Source: Sequoia sempervirens
Lineage: Eukaryota; Streptophyta; Pinopsida; Cupressales; Cupressaceae
NCBI GenBank assembly: GCA_007258455.2
Contig: VDFB02252616.1
Coordinates: 119,076,552 to 119,140,551, forward strand
Direction of reading: 5' to 3'
Length of the DNA: 64,000 nucleotides
A program made the position numbers and the translations under genes. Numbering within the stretch: the first letter of the stretch is position 1; the number at the start of each line of letters is the position of its first letter. Positions 23,481-36,279 of this stretch are shown in pieces. The notes below the pieces were generated by a model, which was not told where the DNA came from, did no database searches, and worked only from the letters and a program-made list of their open reading frames with translations.

Positions 23481-26400
23481 TATAGTACCCCTTCAGTTAT
23501 TACTATGTGAACCAGTTTGTTTGTGTTTGTTTGCTAGTTGTGTAGTTGTTTTGGATACTATATTGTATTGCCTCTAGTTACGACATTGATGTTATATTAG
23601 TTGTTAAACTCTATTGATGATTCATTGAATATTGAGATTATCTAGTTAGGTTTGTATGAAAGTATTATGCTAGACATGTGTATGACATGGTTTATGATGT
23701 TTCTGAGTTTTAATATGATTATCATGTTGTGATTGATTTTTATGATTTAATGATGCTTGTCAATCCTGGTGAAGAAGACGGTGTAGTATTACTCACTTGT
23801 GAGTACCCTGTTATGCTGCGATTCTTCTTCACGGTGTGTTTTCTAATAAATGATGATATGTTTAGCAGGTGATGTTTTATGCAGATACAGGTATTGGGTA
23901 TTGGCTCCACCTACTTGTCAGGTCTGAGCATACCCTAATCCATAAAATCATGTTGATTCGGAGATAGTTTCAGGTCCTTGTTTAACCATCGTTCTTCATT
24001 GAATGAGTATCCATTTGTCACCTATTGTCATTTGTCGTTTTGTCTTGTCATGTCATTTTTATTTGTGTTATTTTATTTAGAAATTAATTACTATTTAACT
24101 TAGTTAAATGGCTAAATTGTTAATATATCTGATTAAATGCAAATTTGTTTAAATATTAGACTAAATGTTTATTTTTATGGTTTAATTTATTAATTTAAAT
24201 CAGACAAGTTATTTGATTGAAAGAGAATGTTAATTTTGTAAAAAGGTATTTCTTTAAAAGTAATTAATGAGTTACTTGTGCAAATAGAATTTAAGTGAAA
24301 AGCAAGTATTTAATAAGAGTTTATTTTCGAAAAGTTAAAATATCTGAAATATGACTTGAAGGAAAATATCGTAGATATTTAAAGTTTATAACTGCATGAG
24401 CTATTTTAGGAATGCATGATTACAAACAGATAAGTTGTAACTTGAGATAATAAATTTGCATTAATTAGCCTTTAGAGGTTGCAATTTCATTCACGGAAAT
24501 GGTAGGAAGAATTTTCACGGCAGAAGTTTGCATGACAATATTCTGAAAAAGGATTCTTCACAGCATTAGTTAGTTTTTCAGAAACTTTGTGATAAGGATA
24601 TTTGGTGGCTTGATTATGAATTGGGCCAAAGGATCGTAATAATCAAAGTTGCAGCTACAAATATTGGGAAAATATTTTGGAAATACTCTGCTACTTAGCG
24701 AATCAGGTTTCTTTGTGATTCATTTTTGCTTGTATTCATTTGAATTATGATTGCAGACAAAGTTGTGTTCTTATTTGTTTCATTGTTTCCTCAAGATTTG
24801 TTTCTGCCTTGCATTAATAACTTTCTTCACAATTTGAGAATTACTTTTGATGCATGGGTAGTCTCTCTGTATAAATTAGGTTTCAGAATTTCTAGTCTTC
24901 CCATTCGAAGGTGGATGCAGATTTACTTCCTTATTCCTCTTTCTTTCTTGTTGCATGCGCAACTCTCATTCGCTATCTACACAACAACATGCACCCTGCA
25001 CATAAACAAGATTATAATATGAGAATAATTTCCTGAATGTTTATTGATTTCAATGAAATGAGAGCTTCAGCATTGTGCGTATTCAGTATAATATTCCTTG
25101 CCTTTTTGGACCTGCGCACCACTAAAGAAATATATATTCTCTCTTTTGTCTATTTGAAATCTTGTTGAAGATTCTAGAGCCACCCCTATTTAGATTTACC
25201 AATGTCTAGGATCTGATATGTTCTTTGTGCGCCCTTTGAAATCTAAAGGTTCACATAACTACTTGATTCTGTCAGCAATCTTTCACATTTGTAGCCTTTT
25301 TACTAGTGCAGTGCTTAAGTATAGAGTGATGTAGAGGTTTGAGTAATCTCTCTGTCTCCAATGTCGACCTGTCAAAGTGTAGCACTATAACATAATAGAA
25401 AAATTTAAGGGATTAAATATGTTTCTTTTTCCCCTGATTTCCTTTCGCTGCCAGTCACTGAAGCCGCACTTGAGCAGGGAGTGGTGTATAGATTTATTTA
25501 ACTATCCTGATTCATTTGGCATCCATTTCAGTCGCAACTCTTGAACTTAGTAGGTAGATTGTAAGATTTTAATGTCCTCCTTAATCCCTTATGCAATTCA
25601 TAAGACAGCGAGGAAATCACTTCTCATATTTTCCTTATCCGTAATTATTTTAACTTGGAGTTAGTATTACTTGCATGCCATCTCTCATGCCATTATTGAA
25701 TAGTCGCTATTCTGAGCACGGTGAATTGTATTTTGTTAGTAATTTCCTGAATGTTAGGTCATTAAGTTGTCTTGGAGATGCCTGATACTTTCCATTTTAG
25801 TTCGGCCTTTGGACATGAATCACTTGCTCATCTATATTATTGATGTAAAAAGAGTTGCAATATCAGTATATACTTGGGAGTTATCACCAGATTCTAGAAT
25901 TGTCATGAGGTATTTGTTTCCCTGGATGCACATGCTGAAGTCTCTTGACTCTGACTTATACATCGATACCTTAAGTTTAATTTAGTTCATTATAATCCCT
26001 TGGTTTGTTAGGAATTTTTTCCTTGATTTTTGCATCCACCAGTGATCTGAAAGAACAATAGTAAGCTTGTTATATAGATAAAAAAACTGTGTTGAGAATG
26101 GTATAGGGAGAGCCGATTTCCTATGGTTTATTGTCATAGGAACTTAAATATCTCTCTAAGGCTATTGGCGGTTGTCACAGCAATAGTGCTTTTAAATAGT
26201 AACCTATGAAGATCTATATAACCTCCATGATTCCATTAGTAATCCTTCACAGCTGTCGCACTTGAACATAGAAGGAAGTCTTAAGATTTGTATGGTTTCC
26301 TTAATCCATCGATAGCCTGTTATAACTGTAGCACTTGGTTATATAAGTGACACTTTCTGTGCACGATGTAATTCCCTGAACATGCACAGCAACTAGGAGT

Positions 26401-28841
26401 ATTGATTTATACTATGATATTTTTTTGTTCTCTTGTAATCTGGAAACATAAATTACTTCTCTAATTGGTGATCTTTGTCCTCAATCTGCCATCATGCAAA
26501 ATTCACTTATTTGCACCTCCTATCCCTATATGTTGCTGCCCAATTCAAGGAGCCTGTAGTTAAACTTGTTTGATTCTTTTTAGCAATTTGTCAAGTCTGC
26601 AGCCATCTAATTCACAGTTTTCATGTTCTTCCACCATGCAAATCTGTTTGGTATTCCTGATGCTGCTTCTTATAAACATCCTTTAATGATCAAGTAGAAG
26701 CTTCTGTTTAACTTAAATTATTCTTCAAGTTGTTAGTTTTTCTTATCTGATGGGAGAGTGGATTTATAATAGAAAATCCTTTTTAATACGGTGCCTTAAT
26801 TTAACTTAAATGAATGCCATTTTATTGCAGTAAACTACCGTCAATTTAGGGAATAAGCGTTGATCTTCTACTCAATAAATTTTATGCATGATAATAAGCT
26901 TTGACATCCCTTTAAATATGGAATATAATTCATAGCTGTTTGTAAGCGGAATACTATGCATGCAATGTTTGATGCCTGATTTTAGATTAATATTGTCCAA
27001 TCATAGGGTGTTTAAAATATTACTTGCATGCATCCATTAAATATAATCAAATGTCCACTATAGTTCAGATACACTATTTTGAAATATTTATTTGTACAAT
27101 GAATATTTATATTATTATATGTCATACAATTGGAGTGGTTAAAAAAAAGAAATATATATATATATATATAATATGTTATATTATAGATATCTAATATGTT
27201 TTATTCAAATGGAATTTATGTTTATATTATGATTAGAGTGAATAATTAGACTATGAATGTTAAATATTATAATTATAGCCTGTGATTCGCTAATGTTGTA
27301 TTTAATGTATAAAATTTAAGTTTATATTTATTAAGATTCAAGTTATATAGATTATATATTTATATAATTGATTGATAAAAAGAATTTTGAGATTAAAAAA
27401 TATATATAGTAGGAATTTTGGATTAGAAGAATAATATATCTTGATTTTAAATGAAATCAGATGCAATTGAATTTTTTTTTTAAATGTGGTGACTATGTGT
27501 TTAATGCTATCAAAAGAAATTTTGTGAAAGTTTATACAGTTGGTGTTTTGGATCTTTTAGTTTTCTTGAGACTAGAGTGTTGATTTAAGACGAAAGAACT
27601 TTTAAATATTCGTTTATTGAAGTTTTTATACCCTGATCTATTTCGGGACTATGCTTTTCTTGAGTTAATTGACACCTTAAAAGTGGTTGAGTTGTTCAAA
27701 GGTAGGACCACAAATGAGATATGTTCTACTATAGTTTTGTTTCCTATGCATGTTGGCAGTCCTTGTTGTTTTGATGTTACGTCATGTTTTTAGGAGGAGT
27801 GGCTTACGATAGGGGCCAGAACCCTAAGTGGTTGCCAGGGTAACCTATCGTGGGTTTCTTATAATTTAGTGAAAAATGTAATAATTAAACCTGGGGTTCA
27901 TTAAATAATAAAGATTAACAGAATGCCTCACCTAGCACCTTAATGCTCATTCAGATTAAGGGTAGGTTGAGAAGGCCTGGAATGGCTTGTCGTCTACCTT
28001 GTCTTCCTGAAAGGTAATTCGACACCACATGAGTTTATCTAAGGGCCGGGAATCGGTAGAGACTGCCAGGGTAACTCTAGAAGAGGGCCGGTAGTCTAGG
28101 AAGATTCACCAGGGTAACTTAGAACAGCTATGTGATGACACTCTGTCCTAAAGCATGATTGTAGTCCCTTGAGTGAAGTTAACTGTTATATTGTGGTCGT
28201 CTCTGAAAGTATTTGATGTGAATACTTTGGTTTGATGTGGTCATGTTGTTATGTGTAGTCAGCCAAGTAATAAAATGTATGTTCTTTATTGTGTGTTTGA
28301 TTGTTTTCTAGACCTGTCACTATCTCCTAGCACGGAGGGAGTGGACCTTCGGGTTCCATGTGGTTGGGTGTAAATCGTGCTACACTTTTATTGTATACTC
28401 TTACAGATGACATTATACTTGTAGTTGGTTCTTGTTACTTCGAGGATCGTGATAGTGGACGTTGAATGTGTTCGGAGATGTGGATATTTGATATGAGGAG
28501 ATCATTACCCTCTTTGTATATTATCTCATGTTTATGAGTAAACTCTTGTACCATCATTATGATGTAATGAGATTTATGAAAATCTCATTGGATGTAAATC
28601 TGAATATATATATAAAAGTCTTGACTATTTAAGTATTGAAAAGTGGATCATTCATGAACATGGTTTGTACTTGTGATTTATGACTTTAATATTATGGTGT
28701 GAAGTTCTTTATTAGAATGTTTATGTAATGTCGTCTTGGAATCCTTAAACATATGTTTAATCGAATGACTTTAAAAAAAAAATTTATTCTGATAATTTGC
28801 TACTTTATGTTGTCTTTTGGATTTCTTGGCGGGGCGTTACA
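23481..28841 (+). mobile_element. Giant solo LTR, 5,361 bp (Gypsy-type)
   Basis: The left end TATAGTACCCCTTCAG (first TG decayed to TA) and right end GGCGGGGCGTTACA form the imperfect inverted ends typical of plant Gypsy LTRs, and a perfect 5-bp duplication flanks them. There is no gag or pol inside, so this is a solo LTR rather than a whole element. Conserved patches (GAGTGGCTTACGATAGGGGC, CCAGGGTAACCTATCGTGGG, GGTTGGGTG) recur in reverse orientation in 40617-44625, so both belong to the same or a related family. The middle (about 25100-26700) looks like diverged internal repeats with shared phrases such as CCTTAATCC. Confidence 0.85.
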
Positions 28842-28846
28842 GATGC

Positions 28847-29410
28847 TCTCTCTTGGACCACTCTTCTTGGACGGTGAATGACTTGATGCAAGTATGAATC
28901 CTCAAGGAATTCACTTGAATCAATCAGGTAATCAACCAATGAAATAGTTGGAGGAGCTATCTATTGTAGAGGAGCAATATTCTTTGCAATTGGTTGATCT
29001 TCTACATGTGACGATGGGCTAGGTTCATCTTTTCTTGGGACCCTTAGTAGCACATTTTCTAGTATGTTACTTGCACCATCCAATTCATCATTCTTATTCT
29101 TAAGAGGGGGTCCTCAATATCTGTATAATCTCCTTTGTAAGAGGGATTGACTCCCTTCCTTCTATCTTATGCAATTTCAATTTAACTCATTGTTGTCTTA
29201 TTTTCATGGCCTCTAATATTGAGGAGAAATTTTTGGCAATGTCTTCAACTGGATCAAATTCATGGATATATGCAACTAACTATATTGGGTCCTAGTATTA
29301 TGAATAAAATGCTTAGGATCAAAATTTCTAACCTTGTCACATTTCATTCTATAGGCCATTACAATATATTTACATCTTGTTCCATCTCTGATAAAATTTT
29401 CGCAGCATAA
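28847..29410 (-). pseudogene. Unidentified coding remnant, N-terminal part
   Basis: On the minus strand, protein-like sequence runs into the solo LTR: DPVEDIAKNFSSILEAMK, LKLHKIEGRESIPLTKEI, DEPSPSSHVEDQPIAKNI, then SLVDYLIDSSEFLEDS and RRVVQERAS. The last codon at the GATGC duplication joins in frame with the segment on the other side of the LTR (23475 downward), so the two parts are one former ORF. Stops and frameshifts are present. The family is not recognised. Confidence 0.5.
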
Positions 29411-30190
29411 CCCCTATGAATAACTCTCCTCACATGACTCCTCTAGCAAAACACCTATATTTATAGAGTATATAGTGCACAGAATAGAAGTTTCCTAAAA
29501 CCCATGCCCATGCATGAACATGCAACAAGAAAGGCACTACATGGAAAAGCATGCAACATGCACATGCAAAATTGCACCTGTCAAAAATCTAGGCATCCAC
29601 ATTCCAAGTTTGACCAAATAGGAATAGAAAATGCATCCAAACACAATTCCTATTGCAAATAGTAACTTCCAACCTTGACTTTTCAAAGTGGGTGCCAACT
29701 TCCAAAAAATTAGGAACATGCCATAGTTAACTAAACATGCCTTGAAACATGTCACCACCATGCAAATTTGAGAAGTTTTTACAAATTCCTCTCTCCAAAT
29801 GAGTGCCCAAGTGACAAGTGTCACTATGGTGCACCTCCATGAAGTATGCACAAGAAACAATTCTTCAAATAAACACCCAAGTGATAAGTGGCACTCCATT
29901 GAGCTCCAAACCTTGCATGTAGGATATAACTCTCCCTTATGGGTCCCACAAAGTGCTATAACAACTATTATAGTTGGAAAGTTAGGATATATCAATAATT
30001 GCACAAATATTTAACCCAAAAATAAATCTAGGACTCAAAAATTGAGACACCTTAATCTGAATAGACTCTAACACTTAAAGCCTTGGGCCACAAGCTACAA
30101 TATATCATTAACTTCCTACCTAATAAAATAATTGTTGAATATTGGTGTACATATTCTTTACTCTAGGATGTGTTACAAAATGTACTAGAT
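29411..30190. other. No recognisable coding feature
   Basis: It contains two related short blocks (CACCCAAGTGA(C/T)AAGTG near 29806 and 29876), suggesting a diverged local duplication. The 155-codon minus-strand open frame here is hydrophobic, with no domain, and I do not accept it as a gene. Confidence 0.4.
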
Positions 30191-30204
30191 CTCTAGGTCA
30201 TTTG

Positions 30205-30275
30205 AAGCCTATAAATAAGGCCTCATGAGCTCATTTAAGGAATTCAGAGTTAGATTGTCTAATGAAAAAGAATAA
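30205..30275 (+). promoter_or_regulatory. Pararetrovirus promoter-like region (TATA and AATAAA)
   Basis: CTATAAATAAGG at about 30210 is a strong TATA box, with AATAAA at about 30270. A polyadenylation signal just after the transcript start is the arrangement caulimovirids use for their terminally redundant genomic RNA. The tRNA-Met primer site lies about 400 bp downstream, consistent with a leader. Inferred from context. Confidence 0.5.
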
Positions 30276-30627
30276 ATCACTGCTTCCCTAGCATCTACTA
30301 AGGCTTCTTCTTCTACAAAATCCCCAATTACAATACCAAAACTAAAGGAACATAGTTTGGAAAATTAGGAACATGAAAGAGATTGGCTTCAAGAACTTAA
30401 TATTGTTACTAAAAATGAAGAACCAATTTTTGCAGATGAATTAATGTATGAAGAATATCTTAGAATATGTCCATAAATGAAAGGAAACTGTATTAGTTAG
30501 TATGGGAGAGTCATGAAATAGAGTTAGAGTCAAAATTGGAGCCAAAAATAAAGCCAAGGAAAAAACAAGAGTTAAAGCTAGAGCCAAAATTATACAAAAA
30601 AAAGCATTAGTATTTTGATTTTGATTT

Positions 30628-30639
30628 TGGTATCAGAGC
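30628..30639 (+). promoter_or_regulatory. Pararetrovirus minus-strand primer site
   Basis: TGGTATCAGAGC is an exact complement of the plant initiator tRNA-Met end. In caulimovirids this marks the conventional genome start. No LTR precedes it, which favours a pararetrovirus rather than an LTR element. Confidence 0.65.
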
Positions 30640-30979
30640 TTTCGTGTGTTGTTTTGGTGTCAATCCTATTCCATTTCATTTGGGTATCGGATTTTTGGTT
30701 GAAAATAGAGCCTTGGGTTCATTCTAGTGCATGAGTAATAATAGAGCCATGTTTTGTTAAAGATTTGGTAGTGAAAGTTTTTCATAAGAGTCATATTTTG
30801 GTAGCTGAAATAAGAGTGTGAAGAATAAACAATTGAATGTAGAGACACAAAGTAGTTGTGGAGCTGCAAACATAAGGCCCATGTTGAATTTGAAGGAAAA
30901 GTGTGTGAAGGGCATCCATAAGATGGTAAAAGTAGCTTGAAACGGTCTACAAAAAGTTTCACTAAGTCCTAAAACTCTT

Positions 30980-31584
30980 CAATGGTAAGCCAAATATCTC
31001 TTAATGCAAGTTCTTCACTTTCATCTATTATTCATAATGTGTTTGAGGATAAAGAAGAATATGTTGATAGAAAAGGTAATTTTAAGTTTCCAAATATTAA
31101 GAATTGACATTTGTATCTTGAAAAAGGAATAACAGCTAGGACTATGGATTCAATTAGACAATCTGAGAAAGCTAGAAAATTTCAAAAGGTTGGAAATATG
31201 CCTAAAAATATTTGTACAAATGAAGAAGCTTTGCATAAGAAATAAAACAAAGAAATGGTTGATCTAGTTTCTAGGAAGTTAGATAAGATAAGATCTTATA
31301 TAAAGAAAACCAAAGTTACTCAGGTAGAAAATGATAGCTCAAAAAAGGAACAAAAGAAAGCAGTCCTTCAAAGAGAAAAGGAAAAAGTCAAAGTCCAAAA
31401 AAGAAAAGGATTGCTTGATGAGGAACTTGAGCCATCAATTGTTCAAAAACTAAAAGGTATCTTTGATGATAATAATGAACATATTAGTTCTACTATAGTT
31501 ACCAAAGAACATCCTAGTGCTATTTTTGAAAATGATTGGTTACAAGAATTAGGTTTTGTAAAACCAATCACTATGTTTTTATAG
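30980..31584 (+). pseudogene. Pararetrovirus 5' ORF remnant, unknown function
   Basis: From an ATG at about 30982 a frame with two stops (about 31105 and 31243) leads into the open stretch 31255-31584. The product is lysine/glutamate rich and probably coiled (KKEQKKAVLQREKEKVKVQK), ending in ENDWLQELGFVK. A related DWLQEL phrase occurs at about 30380, upstream of the primer site, so part of the region may be duplicated. It could be a virion-associated or movement-type ORF; no diagnostic motif is visible. Confidence 0.5.
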
Positions 31585-31789
31585 AACAAGAAAAGGAATT
31601 AGATGAAGAATCTTCCTAGAATATGTTTGTAGAATTAGAGGTCATTAAATTAGAAAAATCAAATGTTGAATATATAAGACTAATGATAGATGGTTGAACT
31701 CCCAAAGGATGAAGAGAGGGAAAATATTGCTAAAGAAAGTATTATTGAACAAAGACATCTGGCCCACAACTCCCATGCAAAAAAAAAAA

Positions 31790-32405
31790 AAGGCATAATG
31801 CAACAAATGGATATATTTTAAATATTGATGAGTTGCTATATCCATATGATGCAATTTTTATGTGGGATGATGCATTCAAAAATTTGTTTAACACCAAAAC
31901 ACAATGAAAGAATGGAAAAAAAAGTAAGATTATTTCTAGGAATACTTAGAGACCAATGGGAAGGATAACCAAAACATGGATCACCTAATTTATGGATGAA
32001 TCAACTTAAAAAGACTTAGATTTTAGAGGTATTGATATCAAACAAAAAGGTTTTGAATGTTTGAAATTGAGAATGGTTGAAGAAAACAAACAACAATTGA
32101 AACAACTAAATTAGTTAGTGGGGGAGATTCAAGATAAAATCTTCAACAACAGTAAAAAATCTAAACTTTCATCAAAAAAAGAAACAATAGCCATGATCAA
32201 CGAAAAGGGGCAGACTTCAAAGGGAAAAAACTTTTCATACATATATGATACAGAAGAAGAATGTGGAATACATATGCATCTAAAATATCCCCACCACTTA
32301 AAGTTTTGTCCACATTTTCTTTTTTATTTTACTTTCCACTTTCTCCAAAATAATTATTTTCTCATAATATCTTTATTTCTAGATTTTACTATTAATTTTT
32401 CCTAG
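31790..32405 (+). pseudogene. Coat-protein-like remnant, first copy
   Basis: The reading around 31812-31900 (NGYILNIDELLYPYDAIF) closely resembles the coat-like segment at 36505-36560 (SYILNIDKIVDPYDTI), followed in both by an aromatic-rich stretch. Downstream, 32118-32405 is open and lysine-rich, then hydrophobic. Two copies of one domain in a single provirus-like relic suggest duplication, rearrangement or a second integrated fragment. Confidence 0.5.
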
Positions 32406-32790
32406 ACTATTATTTATTTACAATATTTATTATCACTTTTATGAAACCATAAAGTGACAATGGTCCACTTAACACCTGTAAGTGGCTACAAGGATCTTTC
32501 TTTTTAAACAGGTTTGCATCATGTTGTCAGATCTTAACATGGTTGACATCACGACACTGACAAGCTCATGTGCTAGCTAGATATGTCATGCAAGGCAGAG
32601 GGTCCAACTACACACAATTTTATTTATTTTTCTTTTATTTATATACAAAGCTAATTATTTACAATATTATACTCTTCATGCTTAATATTCAACCATTTCT
32701 CCCATCCATAGAGAATACACCATCTTGTGAGGTCTAGTAGAAGGTGGATGCAAGGTATATAGTATATATTTTCAAAATCAAATAGTTAGT
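32406..32790. other. Non-coding spacer left of the LTR element
   Basis: No open frame of note. It may be viral intergenic sequence. The TATATAGTATATA stretch near 32758 is TATA-like but unsupported. Confidence 0.35.
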
Positions 32791-33214
32791 TGTTAGAGTA
32801 CTCATGCATTAGCTAATGATTAATTAATCTTTAATTGATTATTAGTCTAATTTATTCTCAAGCACTTAAGATAAACTTAGGAGTTATTTATTCAGTTAAC
32901 TAATTGTTTTTTTATGTTAACTAAAGTGAGCTATTATTAGATTATTTTGTCTCATTGCTTGTGATGTTAACACTTGTCCTGATCTAATCCCTTTCTCATT
33001 TAGGGTTTCTCCTATATAGCACTCAACCCTCATTGTATTATCTCTCAAACTCTCAACCTTTGAGGACTCTTGTTTTCCTTGAAGATTTTTGAGGTTCATT
33101 TTGTAGTTTTTTCTTGTTCAGGAATATTGCATATATTGTTTGCAAATCTCTTGTGTGGAAGATGTCTTTGTTTTTTGTTTGATCTTGTGGCTCGTGTTTT
33201 TCATAATTCTAACA
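32791..33214 (+). repeat. Left LTR (424 bp) of the non-autonomous element
   Basis: It starts TGTTAGAG and ends ATTCTAACA; about nine in ten bases match 35413-35836. It contains a TATA-like CCTATATAGCAC near 33010. The primer site TGGTATCAGAGC (exact) follows at once at 33215-33226. Confidence 0.92.
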
Positions 33215-35412
33215 TGGTATCAGAGCATAGATTCAATGAACCCCTTATGAGGTTTTTCTTTTTCAACAAGTGTTACAAATTTCAAATCTGAATCTCCTTT
33301 TCTTTTTATACAAATTTTGGAGGTGGGTGATTTTTAAGTGCATTTTTGCACAAAAAAGACCTCACCGTTGGATTTAGAGTTGTCCAAAAAGTTAGATTTT
33401 CTTTTTGTTTGGCCTGATTTTGACTCTTGAAGTCAAATCTTTGAGAGTTTGAAAAAAAAATTTGGATCCAGAGGGTAGCTGCAATTTTGGCATGAAAATA
33501 ACCTCACGGTTTTGTCTGGGAGGCCAATTCCATGAATTTTTATATATAATTCAACCTATTTTGGTGTTGGGAGATTTTAAGGAAAAAAAATTGCTAGGGA
33601 GGTTGTATGGCCTCCCCAACATGCGAATCGAGGTAAAATTTTCTCAAAAAAATTACTTTTTCTATGTTTTTTGAAAAAAAAGCAAAAAAATATAAGTCAA
33701 AAAAAGATATTGACCACAAGTTTTTTAGTTTGTTTTTGTTAAATTTTATTAAAAAAAATTAACCCCATAATGGGGCACGATACCTGAAGGGGTACCACTG
33801 CCTACCACATAGTGGCAAGTCAGCGACCCCTCGAGCCTTGCCTCGACTGTGGGGGGGTACAGAGTGGTACTTCCACCTATTATAGGTGGCGGTCCCACCT
33901 CGAGTCCAACCATTATTTTTTTTAAAACAAGTTTTTTAATATGTTTTTTTATATTTTTTATGTTTTTTAAGAGTTTTTTTATATTATTTTTCAAAAAAAA
34001 AAAAATTCCTTTTTAAACTTTAAAATAAAATAGAGAAATAAATTATTCGTATGCATTTTTTGCAATTTTTTTTGCAAATAAATTTAACTTGCTACTATAC
34101 TTGGAGGACCTTTTTTTCAGTCTTCTAATTTTTGCGAACATCCACATTTGGAGGTAGTTTTGACAAATTTGGTAGAGATCCTTTTCTGCCCTACTCAGCC
34201 CCTCTTCGTTGGGCTATTTAGTTTTGCACCTCAACTCTAGAGACCATATCTCGGCCATACAGTGGTCTTTTCCAGTGCATTTTTTAAAACGAGGTAGAAT
34301 TTCAAGCTCTTCACAATGGTGTAGGTGGTTTGTAGTTTTGGCTTCAGTTTTTTTCATAATTCTATTTTCTCAATATTGTTGTTGTTCAGTTCTTATTTTG
34401 GAGACTTTGACGAGCCATATCTTCTGCATCCAAACTCCTTTTTGGGTGCCATTTTTTTGAAAGTGCATTTTTTTCATGTACTTCATCAAGGTGCTACTAG
34501 TTTCCTCATTTTCTGATAGAGAATTATATTTTTAGCATGTAGTCCTCTTTAGACATTATGGGTTTCCATTGTATGCACATTCTCTTTTTAGATGTACTAA
34601 TATAAAGTATCATTTTGGTGTATATTTTTTATGAATTTTGCACATCCTATTGTACCTTTTATATTCACACTATGATATAAAGTGTCATAGGGGGGTTGAT
34701 GTTTTCCTTTGGTGTTCCATCATACCTTTGTCTAGTGAGTGTCCCTTCCATGACAACAGTGAATCCCAGTGATTCTTGCCTCATGTGTGTGTGCCTTAGT
34801 TTGCACACCCTTTTATTTGTAGGTCGTTTCTCCTACATGCACTTCTTGGTTTCACACATTTTCAATTTACCTATATTGGCTCTCCATTTTCAGCATTGTG
34901 GGGGATTACTACTGTTGGTGCTAATGATTCCTTGATTTTGCGGTTTGGAGTGATCTATGTATCTAGTTATTTTTTCTATGTAATTTCAAGTGTAGCATAC
35001 ATTAGTGGCTGGTTACATGCATTTCAATGAGATGGATTATTTACCATATGGACACTCGTGCATTCCTATTTCTGTAGGTTCTTCATTTCAACACCATAGT
35101 AGTCATCTTTCGACAACAATCTACAAATTCTTCATGCTTATGTGATGTTCTACATGTTCATCTCTTTTTTGGGACATTGTTTCAATTGGAGGCTTCTTAG
35201 TCCTTCACCTTGATTTGGAGACATTTTTAGTCCTTCATTCACCTTTCTCTCTTATGGAGAGGAGTTTACTCCCACAGGGTTTTTCTCCTTTTCTCCAGTT
35301 GTGAGAGATCTTTTGTTTGTACATGGGTACCTCACTAGGCCTTGTTTGTTAGGACCCATCATGCATTATTTTTAGGGTTTTTAGCTACTCCCTAAGTCCA
35401 TATTAAGGGGGG

Positions 35413-35836
35413 TGTTAGATTAATCGTGTATTAGCTAATGATTAATTAATCTTTAATTGATTATTGTTCTAATTTATTCTCATGCACTTAAGCTAAACTT
35501 AGGAGTTCTTTATTCAATTAACTAAGTGCTTTTTTATGTTAACTGAAGTGAGCTATTATTAGATCATTCTATTTCATCGCATGTGATGTTGAAACTTGTC
35601 TTGATCTAATCCCTGTCTCATTTAGGGTTGCTCTTATATAGCACTCAACCCTCATTGTATTATCTCTCAAACTCTCAACCTTTGAGGACTCTTGTTTTCC
35701 TTGAAGATTCTTGAGGTTCATTCTTCAGCTTTTTCTTGTTGAGGAATATTGTACATATTGTTTGTAGATCTCTTATGTGGAAGGTGTCTTTGTTCATTAT
35801 TTGATCCTACAACTCATGTTTTTCACAATATTAACA
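35413..35836 (+). repeat. Right LTR (424 bp) of the non-autonomous element
   Basis: It starts TGTTAGAT after the polypurine tract and ends ATTAACA. It is the same length as the left LTR. Confidence 0.92.
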
Positions 35837-36270
35837 ATAGCAGTATGAGTAGACATGCTTTATCTTCTTGGTTGCTAACTGACATGCATTTGGGCTATAC
35901 CATTCCACAACAATTTTTGTATCATCATGTCTTATGATCCTCTCAAGTTGGCTATAAGGGAAGTGGACTACCAAATTCAGTATGAACAGAAGATTATTAA
36001 CTTAAGTACTAGCTTTGAATGGAGTTAACTTTTATGACTACCAAATTTATGTCTTATGACTTTTGGAAATACTAATTGTGGATCCTATATCTAAAAGTGT
36101 TGAAAGACTCTAGCTAAATCCTTCATATTTGAATACTTTCCAAGAATAGAATTCTACTCTTTAACCATAGGATGGCCTCTAGAAGTGGTGATTGAAGATG
36201 GAAAATCTAGAACCAGTCTATATGGATGAACCTAGTTTTGCTAACAAAGAATTTGATGAAGTACAAAAAA
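35837..36270 (+). pseudogene. Pararetrovirus remnant, possible movement/coat region
   Basis: Degraded protein-like sequence, best frame MSYDPLKLAIREVDYQIQYE near 35925-35985, then frameshifts and stops. No motif assigns a function. Its position before the coat-like region would suit a movement protein. Confidence 0.35.
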
Positions 36271-36279
36271 GATTCTATT

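Larger units (their letters stand above)
32791..35836 (+). mobile_element. Non-autonomous LTR retrotransposon (LARD-like), 3,046 bp
   Basis: Two 424-bp LTRs, an exact tRNA-Met primer site at 33215 and a polypurine tract (TTAAGGGGGG) before the right LTR. The 2.2-kb interior has no gag or pol, only short chance frames, so it would depend on another element's proteins. A GC-rich patch at 33765-33905 contains inverted repeats (GTACCACT/AGTGGTAC, CCACCTAT/ATAGGTGG) and stands out against the AT-rich rest. Flanks TTAGT and ATAGC match at three of five bases, a decayed target duplication. It sits inside the pararetrovirus relic. Confidence 0.88.

Noticed and set aside
29537..30004. 155-codon minus-strand open frame
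   Set aside because: Hydrophobic, no domain, and no homology to its neighbours; the plus strand shows a duplicated non-coding block there.
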